Origin: Branchiostoma floridae
Lineage: Eukaryota > Chordata > Leptocardii > Amphioxiformes > Branchiostomatidae
NCBI RefSeq assembly: GCF_000003815.2
Contig: NC_049981.1
Coordinates: 31,585,811 to 31,649,810, forward strand
Direction of reading: 5' to 3'
DNA: 64,000 nt
Positions 20,906 to 64,000 of the stretch are shown here, piece by piece; positions within the stretch are counted from its first letter, which is position 1; every line of letters starts with the position of its first letter. The notes beneath the pieces were generated by a model. That model was not told where the DNA came from, ran no database searches, and worked only from the letters and a program-made list of their open reading frames with translations. Both the position numbers and the translations under genes were made by a program.

Positions 20906-23052
20906 AAAGTTCGGCTTCTTCTCGCTTCTTGGTAATATCAATACCCAATCAGACGTCGGAATTCAAAAATCGTGACGTTATACTAGGTCGCGTTTCTGTT
21001 TAACACTGCTTTCAAAAGTAAGGTAGGAAGAAATTTTGTGATGAAAACGGGGAGATAGAAAAGCATCACGACTTCGCCTTCCTTTGCTCGAAGATCATGC
21101 CATTTCATCCATCACGGCCGTGCTGAGTCCGTGTTGAGCCACCGCAGCGGTTCTGCAGGTGTGAGCGGAGCAAGGCTGCCAGATAACCGCCGCACGGCCG
21201 ACGATGGACACGCCGCCCCACCACGGAGGTAGTACCCCAGCCTGGTCACCAGACCATTTATCTCGTTAATGTTGTCCGAAATTAGGCCATGTTGATTTGA
21301 TTATATGGATGACATCAGCTCGCGCACCAATTGTCGGGCGTTTTAGAAAAAAGTTTTAGACCATATAAAGTAGCTTGAGCAAATATATGCCGTAAATTGA
21401 TATATCGAAAAGTTGCTACTAAGAATGCCAATGTCAAAGAAGATGTGAAAGAACTGAAAAAAAAATTTCATTCGTTCGCTCATAACATCTATTTAACCAA
21501 ATCAACATGGCCTTATCAATGAGGTTGAAAAAATCCTTACTGAGCGCGAATTTCTCCGGGGTTGGTTTCAATTATTTCTATTACAGTACAGTACAGTACA
21601 GCTGTTACGGTCGGCTGGAAACTATGAAAAGTGTATTTCTAATATAAAAACTTCATCCTAAGCCAACCCTTGAAGTTGAGATATGGGATAAATAGCCTGG
21701 ATGCCAACCCTCGCACAGGTAATACATGTATGCTTCCAGGGAACTCCTCGGCACAGGGAGCGTTTCCCGTCCGCCCAGCTCATTTAGCGTACACGGAAGA
21801 ATTTTACCCACGGGTATAACTCTGTTACACAACTCAGTTCACAATGGCTAGAATCGTACAAATCGGATGTCAGAAAAGGGCTAATGCTTCAGGACTGGGG
21901 CCTTTAAAACACCCCTACGCCGAATAGGTTCTCTTAAGATAATGCAGGGAGCTAGAGGGTGTTACGCGCTGACCCGAAACTCCTTGATATCGGAAATCCC
22001 CCCCCCCGAAAAAAAAATCAACGGCGCCGCCCCAGACGTCTGTGAAGGAGGCTTTATACTAGTACTCACCGCACAATGGCTAGAAACAGACGAATTGTCT
22101 GTTAGAAAGATGGGCTGCCAGAATAGGGCCAATGACAATGCTTCAGGAACCCTATCAAAGCTGCAGGCCCGTGGAATGGCTATACGCGGCTGTGGATGTG
22201 TAAATTTCGCAACAGGCTAGGGGCCTGTCCGTCCCGTAAGTTGCCACACGTCGGCAACATCATCAACATAAAAATATGGTCATTTGGTCATCGCTTTCTT
22301 GTGTACTCAGCCTCCTTTTCTGCTGTGTAATCGTTTCGACAGTCCGTCTGCTGTCTTCGACAATGTAAAAGAACATCTGTGCATCTGAACAACAGTGCAA
22401 AGTGAGCTTGTCCTATTGTGACGTAACTCTTCTGTCAAGAATGCTTTCTCTTCACTTTGCGTTATTGATGACACAAACGTTATTTTACAGCGATGAAGAC
22501 AGCAGAGAAGACTGTCGAAATGTTGTGTACAAAAGAAAACGATGTTCAACTGATTAACCCATAGGGTGAAACTATTTACGGACAATATGGTCAGGTTAGT
22601 ACATGATCAGCGAATCTGACTTGATTAATGCTAATCCTGTATAAAATCCCAGGGCCGCAGGTATGCCCCCACCTAACACATTCCCACGCTGTGTAAGTGT
22701 TGTTTGTTTTAACTTTGATCGAATTTAACCTAATTTCTATCATCGTGTTCCCCTAAATACCAATTTAGTATCGGCTGCACACAAATCAGTAGGAAGAGTA
22801 AGAGGGGTGAAAAAAACTTTGAAGTAACACTCACTTACTTTAAGTAACAGCATGCAACATTACTAAACTGCGTGTAATATGCTTAAATTGTACCGTTTCA
22901 GTTAAAAATGGAAACAAAATTACAGGAAACAAACATAATCAAACTCCACAACATGTGATATAACGGATTTTTCAAGTTTTATTGCAAATTCTTCATGTGG
23001 CTAGTTTCCGTTCCATTTTCCTATCAATGGTACTTTACAGTGCATCCGCGTA

Positions 23053-23414
23053 CAGGGCTCGAAATACTGGGTGCATGTGCACCCAGGTGCACCCAAAATT
23101 GGAACTGTGCACCCAATTTTTTTTCAGTGGGTGCACAGGGTGCACCCAAATATTTTCTTAGGTTTATGTATGGAAATATATCGAGTATACTAGTATACAT
23201 CATATTCTCGACATCTAAGTGTTAGAAAGATAATAAAAATGTCTGTCATGTTACTTGTTTAAGAATTTGATAGCTTGTAACTAAGTTTTGTTGTTAGTTT
23301 TTTTTTACATTCTACTTAAATTTAAGAGGTGCACCCAAAATTTTTTTGGTGCACCCAATTTTTTAAGCTGGGTGCACCAGTGCACCTAATCCCAAAAATG
23401 AATTTCGAGCCCTG
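23053..23414. mobile_element. Nonautonomous TIR element, GTGCACCCA family (362 bp)
   Basis: Ends CAGGGCTCGAAATA ... ATTTCGAGCCCTG. Direct repeats GCGTA flank both sides (23048-23052, 23415-23419). About ten copies of GTGCACCCA in both orientations are packed near the two ends. The terminus is hAT-like, but an 8-bp target duplication is not evident. Confidence 0.75.
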
Positions 23415-24419
23415 GCGTAGCATAGTTTGATAAGGAAGCTTGATACAATGTTTGTCATTTTCATGCCCCATTACTTAGCAATAATACAAAGCGAAACCCC
23501 ACATACGTCATACTTAATGAATTTCAATTAATCAGAAAGTGCAATAGTACTGGTTTTGATCGGCAAAAAAAGAGATCTACATGTAAATAACTGTTAACGT
23601 AATTACTGTACATCTTAAATATAACATTACAATGCCATGTTTAAAATTCGCTTCATTACTTAATTAATACTTAATAAAAAGTCTTAACTAGCGACGTCCC
23701 TGCTTTGACCGAAGTGAATTCTGTTCTATTTCTATGTCGGAAATGAACTGTCATCATAATTATGAGAAGGGTTCTTTTATTTACAGCTGTAACTTTGATG
23801 TAATGTTCATGGATGCAAACATTGTACAATCAACGATAATTATAATATGTATGATTACAAATCAAAGACCTCTTAAAAACCGCATAAACATAATCATGAA
23901 CTGGAATCAATAACGTGGAAATTAGCACCAGAATACAACATTCGTAAGATAAAAGAAACACTTTTGAATACAACAACGTGGACAATCGCCTTCGAAACGC
24001 CTTCCATCACAATTGTAGCACAGTAACGAATAAGCAGATGTTTTCAACAAGTTTGCATCAATATTTATAGTTTGGTAATAGCGCCAAAAAATATAACCAC
24101 AATCTATACTAGTATAAGCAGTATCTAAGTAGGCCTCACGATATTCTGACGTTCTTGAACCTTGTACTTTGGTCCCTTACCCCACTATTCCCGGGTCGCG
24201 GGGGCACTGCGTTCTCACGGTTTATGGTGCATGTTTTCCGAAATGTTCCCAGCTGTTAAATGTTTTTTTCATGTCTCTACACTCTTTAATTGTAACTAGA
24301 GGAACAATGAAATTCATGTCCAACATCAGCTAATAATCTAAAGTTTTACACTACGTTCACCATTACTTAAGAGCTTTTAGTGTTACCATTAACCAACATT
24401 TTTATAATCATTTTACACA

Positions 24420-24425
24420 TTTATT
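24420..24425 (-). terminator. Candidate poly(A) signal of gene 3
   Basis: AATAAA on the minus strand, 293 nt past the stop codon. Plausible spacing for a 3'UTR; no cleavage-site evidence. Confidence 0.45.
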
Positions 24426-24717
24426 TACAAATAACACAAAATATCGATAATATACCTGTTGCCATGTTACACAATCCAATGATGTCCAAAATTGATATCA
24501 CTTTTCGTACATTTAACGTCACATATGACGCATGATGACATAAATGACGTCATCATTCGCCCACATAAGACAGAAATAATTATACCCCCTCCCTTCCATA
24601 TAACCTACATCTATCCACGATACCCTTGTTTGGTGACGTCACCAGAAACATGACGTCATCATACACGGGCACCAGCAACAGGTGACGGATGGTGACGTCG
24701 GTATCGTCGTGACGTCA

Positions 24718-59418
<34,701 letters not shown>

Positions 59419-59569
59419 TCAGTTCCTGACGATATGGGACGACCCAATCCCCCCTGTGTACCACCCCACCCTGCCTGTGTGTCACACCGTCTGTCGACCA
59501 GAGGAAAACGGAGAACATAGTTAGACCCTGACGACATGGGGCACCTCCCCATCCCCTATATGACGAAGA

Positions 59570-59700
59570 GGACGATGGCGATGATAGGGGTAGTGATGAA
59601 GGTGATGACGATGAAGAAGACGACGATTGAGATGATGATACAGAAGATGATGATGATGATAGTGTTGATGATGGTGATGATGTTGATGATGACGAGGAGG
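59570..59700. repeat. GAT/GAC-rich trinucleotide repeat
   Basis: Imperfect GATGAT units give false Met/Lys or Ser/His-rich frames, including one starting 350 bp upstream of the SRCR A exon. Confidence 0.9.
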
Positions 59701-61170
59701 GGAGGCAAGGCAACTTATCACAGAAATTCCCCCACATCATCACATCCACACATCATCCATCACTCATCGCGTTTACGGGAATCAAACTGTCCCTGGAAAC
59801 TTGTCAGGTCCGGAATTTGATAGTAGGGACCAGAAAGGTGGCAGATGAAATCAAATGCCATCACAACGTTTCCTTACATCGCACGTCACTCATCAGGTAC
59901 ACCTGATCCACGTGTCCTGGTAGGTAGGTGCTGTACCAGATTTCCTCTTCGTCCTGAGTTGGACAGAATGCAGAACTCGACACGACTTCAAAGAGGCCGA
60001 AGACGAAGCAGGTGAAAACGATATATTGGAGCAGCTTATCACAACACCCCCCTTTACTTGCTTGTCACTCATGACGTACACATGTATCCGAATGTCCAAA
60101 TATGTATGCTGCACTAACCTTTTTTGATCGACAGGCTCAGAACTTGATACAACTTAAAAGGGATTGCAGCTAAAATTGAGACGGTAGAGCGACTAATCAC
60201 ATCAGTTTTCCTTCATTTGGATGTCACTCAACAGGTATTCCCGTATCCAAATGTCCCAACATATATGCTGTTTCTCACTTGTCAGTCGACAGATAGAGAA
60301 ATTGATGCGTTGAAGGGATCACAAATATAGTACTAAGGTAAAATGATTCCTCAGAGCAACTTCCCACAACATTTTGCTATACTTCACATACTGTATACAA
60401 TAAACATGCATCGGAATGCTCCGGTATATATATGCTATAATGGTCAACAGACTCGCAAGTTGACGCGACTTAAAAGGAGGCCACAGACGTCGTAGGTACA
60501 ATGATATCATCACAACATTTCCTTTGTATCACGTCTAACTCATCACGTATACCCGTATCCGAGAGTTCCGTTTGTATGGTCAGACAGATAGCTTGATACT
60601 GCTTAAAATGTTAGCCTTTTATAATAGTTATTACTTATTAGTAGCCCCTACTAACTAGGTAGCCCGAGATGTGTGTATTTCTTACAGCCTAATATCAAAT
60701 TAAATTGTTTGTTCCAACATACAACAGGGGACTGCACTATAACATGTAACTACATCCGACTAAAGACATAGCGTCTTCTTGCAAGGACCTTTAATTCTGT
60801 ACTGTCTCCCCATTCGAGACAAGACAAAACGAACGTCTTCTGTCTGCCTTGAAGTAATTATAGCCTTGTAGACTCTCCCGTCCCTAAGGACCCTAAGTTG
60901 CACCCTGCCGTGTTCTTGTGACATGAGCTGTTTTGGCGCGACGTTAGAATCCCGTGATCTTGTCTACAATTGTGTCTATGTGTGTCAGACGCCATGTCTC
61001 GTCTTCATTGGTCTTCATTGTCACTGTCATCCGAAGATGCACATGAAAGATACCGAAACAAGTGCACCTGTTGCCCCAGACTGTTTTCACTGATGCTACA
61101 CAGGCCTGCAAACATGCCCCCAAGGAAATTTTACTTCAAAGCTGGAAGCTGGCCTGTTTAGTCAATCAAG

Positions 61171-61336
61171 TAGCTTGGATGCCAGACACCCCCCCCCCCA
61201 TCCCACATATCAATGTTATCTATCGGATTAAACTGTGAGGGGGGGGGGGTCTGTTGTACAATTTGTACAATTTCCGTGGAGTATGTAGGCCCTAGAGCCA
61301 AGGATGGACACTGGAAGCAGCCAGGCATCCGGGCTG
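61171..61336. mobile_element. TAGCCTGG-family element (diverged)
   Basis: It starts TAGCTTGGATGCCAGAC and ends CCAGGCATCCGGGCTG. The shared interior word GGCCCTAGAGCCAAGGA is present. Confidence 0.6.
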
Positions 61337-61611
61337 AGGAATCAAGGCAGAGGATAGGGATGGTGATCTGATAGCCCGTAGCCTTCCTACGAAACACCAA
61401 ACCAAGCCACCCTGGTATCCCCATCAGCCGTGTCCGAGTACGGCGGGGTGACGACTGGAATGCCCGGGGCGACCCAAGGCGACCCGACCACCGGCCACTC
61501 CTATCGGTTTCCCTGCCGTCATGGTCCTCAGCACCGGTCCACTAATCCCGTTTTGGGACCAACAAGGCGTGAGAGTTCCAATGCCGATCTCTAGGACCAC
61601 CACGAACCAGT

Positions 61612-61900
61612 GTGAGATCGCGTGGCGTAATCGGCAGCAGGTCAGGCCCAAGGCCAAGAGGTCCTGGGTTCCAAACATGCCATGTCAACAATCTTGTGCC
61701 CTTGGGAAATGCACCTTACACGACTTTCCTCACTTCTCTCAGGTGAAAAATGAGTACCTAGCTGCGGCTAGGGCCGTCAAGGATTTTCAACAGGGCGTTC
61801 AATGGAGGTCCCGTGTTCGGAGAGAGGCAGACCTCGAGCACGTTAATTAAAGAACCCACCGCACTTATCGAAAAGAGTAGGGGTCCTTTCTGGTGCGAGC
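61612..61900 (+). mobile_element. tRNA-derived SINE
   Basis: Head: GTGGCGTAATCGG (A-box-like) and TGGGTTCCAAACATG (B-box-like). Body: TTGTGCCCTTGGGAAATGCA, CACGACTTTCCTCACTTCTC, CAGGTGAAAAATGAGTACC. Tail: AAAGAACCCACCGCACTTAT and AAAAGAGTAGGGGTCC. The best-preserved SINE in the window. Confidence 0.75.
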
Positions 61901-62077
61901 GAATCATACTTACAATTGGGGTACCCTGCGTACGTGTCACAATGATCAATGTGATGATCGTGGGCACTATTATATTACGGAAGAATAAGGAAGAAGAACC
62001 CATGATTGCTTAGATTCCATGATCCATGGACTTCATAGACTTCATACAATCCTGCCCTCGAACCGTGCGGTAGTGTG

Positions 62078-62320
62078 GCATAGTGATACTGACTGCAGAG
62101 CGCTTGGTTCAGATCTGGGTTCAAATCCTGCCATGCTATCGATCTCGTGCTCTTGGGGAAGGAAATAAGATGTTCGTCACACCTCTCAGGTGTAAACATG
62201 GTTACCTGACTTCGGTCGGGGAGGCAAAAGGCGATGAGAGGTGAGGGATGGGCTCTGCCTTCCAATATCACGACTTAACAACCCACTGCCCCTACGGCCT
62301 AAAAACTTTATGGGACAACC
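62078..62320 (+). mobile_element. tRNA-derived SINE, second copy
   Basis: TGTGGCATAGTGATACTGAC and GGGTTCAAATCCTG are the Pol III boxes. The body GTGCTCTTGGGGAAGGAAAT, CTCTCAGGTGTAAACATGG and GGCAAAAGGCGATGAGAGG follows. Confidence 0.75.
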
Positions 62321-62409
62321 TACCTACCCACAGTCCAATCCTCGGATTAACAGGTGACAAGTTAGTTTGAATTGCCAATCGTTACCAAACCAGCGACCAC
62401 CTTGCTCTT

Positions 62410-62510
62410 TTCAAATGCGGCCTGTGGCTTTAGTAATCCTGTCTGTGGGTCATAAGCTGCCGGGTTCGAATCCCAACCCCTGCCACCTGGTCTGGGCCGC
62501 AGCTGCACCG
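62410..62510 (+). mobile_element. SINE head
   Basis: CTGTGGCTTTAGTAATC (A-box-like) and CCGGGTTCGAATCCC (B-box) lie about 50 bp apart. The body is not recognisable. Confidence 0.5.
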
Positions 62511-62848
62511 ATCACCTTCCCTGCTCACGGCAATATCATGTTTATCTATATCTTATGTTACATTTATGTAGGTAGCTATTTCATTGAGATTTACCATACT
62601 TGTGGAAGGATTGACATCACTTAACAGGTGGCTATCACCTTTTCTATATTGTCAACCCGGATAGAAACCAGACTAAAGATTTGATCCAATTAGGATAACG
62701 TCATATTTCGGGGCCCGCCGGGCTGTTGGTGGAAGCGAAAAATAGAAATGTCCACGTAATTTACGTCGTAAAATATACACAAATAATGCCCTCTTTACGA
62801 CGGTGTAGTTCTTTTTTTTTGTATCATACTTTTCGTTCGCGTAAGCTG

Positions 62849-63165
62849 CCCGACCGGGCCCCGGTTTGGACCACACTTCTTGAAAAGAGTAGGGCTCCTA
62901 ATGCTAAGGTCACATTTCCAATCCGGCTGCGGAAACGAAAAGTTTATGATATCAAGGCATATAAACAAATTATACCCACGATTGATAATTTTACGTTCTG
63001 TGCGTTTTATTGTCTTTTATATCCTACTTTTATATCCTATCTAACCTTGGATAGTGAGTGAGTGAGTGACTTGCCGTGCCCGAAAGCTTCCCGACTGGGC
63101 CCCGGTTTGGAAATGTGACCTTAGCATTAGGAGCCCTACTCTTTTCAAGAAGTGTGGTGGGTTCT
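62849..63165. repeat. Inverted 50-bp segment between direct GGGCCCCGGTTTGG repeats
   Basis: GGGCCCCGGTTTGG occurs at about 62857 and 63097 in the same direction. About 50 bp after the first copy (ACCACACTTCTTGAAAAGAG onward) reappear in reverse complement after the second. The segment includes the SINE-tail word AAAAGAGTAGGG. Confidence 0.8.
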
Positions 63166-63459
63166 TTAACGTGCTCAGGGTGTGGCTGTCCAAAAACAAG
63201 GTGCCTCCGGCTTTACGTTCCACTCGAGATGACGCCCCTAACCGAAGCTAGGAACTCATCTTCGACTTAGCCGAGCAAGAGACATTGATGTCAATTGGTC
63301 GCGTGTTTTAGTCCGGGCCCTAACCCGACTACAGGCCACCCTGCTCGTCACCTCTAGCCCTTGGCGTTCACACAACCTTCGTCATATATTTTCCCTCTGG
63401 ACCAAATTGTCAGAAGCTTGCATCCGTTCTCCTTATCAATTTCCATGCCTCACGGCCTT

Positions 63460-63545
63460 CATTCCCTCTCAGGTAATCCAGCGTCTACACCACAGCACCG
63501 AGGGGTCGCGAGTTCGAGTCCCGGTCAAGCCGTGTCCGTGTTGTG
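63460..63545 (+). mobile_element. Possible SINE head
   Basis: GCGAGTTCGAGTCCCGG is a B-box. The A-box side (GGTAATCCAGCGTC) is poor. Confidence 0.35.
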
Positions 63546-63622
63546 AACCTCCCAGTGGCCACCGCCAACAACTTGAATTTCATGCTCCAATTCTGCCGGC
63601 GGTGTAGAGTATACATGCGTGT

Positions 63623-63964
63623 CAGGGCTCGAAATACCCCCTGCATATGCAGGTTAGTGCAGGTAAACTTGGAGATGTGCAGGTATTTCTGGTGTCTACC
63701 TGCACCTAACCTTCACTGGTCCATGTACTGGGTTTTATACATAATGTCATATGATGTAGGTGTATGTGTAGATTGTTATTAGCTGCATTAACTGTTACCA
63801 CCTATTAGGAATAAAAGAAACATAAAAATGATTCCTCAATGATTATGATCTGTACTTCTTAAATTCTAGAGTGGTGCAGGTGAATTTTTTCTGGTGCAGG
63901 TAATTTTCAATGTTACTTATACCTGCACCAGTGCAAGTATGCAGAAAAAGTATTTCTAGCCCTG
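63623..63964. mobile_element. Nonautonomous TIR element, GTGCAGGT family (342 bp)
   Basis: Ends CAGGGCTCGAAATA ... TATTTCTAGCCCTG. CGTGT lies on both sides (63618-63622 and 63966-63970, one base off the end). About seven GTGCAGGT / ACCTGCAC words sit near the ends, where the 23-kb relative has GTGCACCCA. Confidence 0.78.
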
Positions 63965-64000
63965 CCGTGTGCTGGTCCTGCTGAACTCCCGGCATGGCGG

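Larger units (their letters stand above)
16421..24717. other. Intergenic spacer between gene 3 stop and gene 2 start (8.3 kb)
   Basis: No conserved coding exon recognised. It holds the composite repeat region (16976-20040), a LINE-like 3' end (20782-20905), an inverted-repeat element (23053-23414) and the gene 3 3'UTR. The promoter of gene 2 should lie just right of 16420, but no TATA box was evident. Confidence 0.55.

Overview
The window is animal nuclear DNA: GT-AG introns with conserved phases, SRCR, kringle and trypsin exons, tRNA-derived SINEs, decayed LINEs and many inverted-repeat transposons. The domain mix and repeat style fit a cephalochordate (amphioxus, Branchiostoma) best. That is a judgement from memory, not a search.

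All three genes I can support lie on the minus strand, head to tail, and encode secreted proteins built from group-A-like SRCR domains (6 Cys). Gene 1 (151-6210, 3' part off the left edge) has a signal peptide, a Pro/Lys-rich basic exon, a leucine-rich coiled-coil exon and the first half of an SRCR domain. Gene 2 (8528-16420) is complete: 12 exons, 654 residues, signal peptide - basic linker with a furin-like site - SRCR - kringle - SRCR - trypsin-like protease. Gene 3 (24718 to at least 59396, 5' end not found) has 19 visible exons, about 1184 residues: SRCR - kringle - Pro/Trp-rich linker - SRCR - Ser-Gly minisatellite linker - four SRCR - trypsin-like protease. Its protease half strongly resembles vertebrate neurotrypsin (PRSS12). 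Every exon junction I propose keeps reading frame; this is the main support for the models. Both protease domains keep His/Asp/Ser, the R-IVGG activation site and Asp189, so active trypsin-specific enzymes are expected. The SRCR and kringle modules probably bind extracellular partners.

Layout: 1-6.2 kb gene 1; 6.2-8.5 kb spacer; 8.5-16.4 kb gene 2; 16.4-24.7 kb repeat-rich spacer with a composite element (about 16.98-20.04 kb) and a terminal-inverted-repeat element (23.05 kb); 24.7-39.0 kb most of gene 3; 39.0-59.2 kb a 20-kb gene 3 intron full of LINE, SINE and MITE debris plus a 100-N assembly gap; 59.2-59.4 kb the most 5' visible gene 3 exon; 59.4-64 kb SINEs and a second element of the 23-kb family.

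The most unusual points are the Ser-Gly-repeat (proteoglycan-like) linker in a neurotrypsin-like protease, an SRCR placed before the kringle in both proteases, three partial-exon duplications beside real exons, and transposon families whose subterminal repeats appear to have changed in concert. I found no CRISPR array, rRNA, bacterial operon or convincing functional tRNA.
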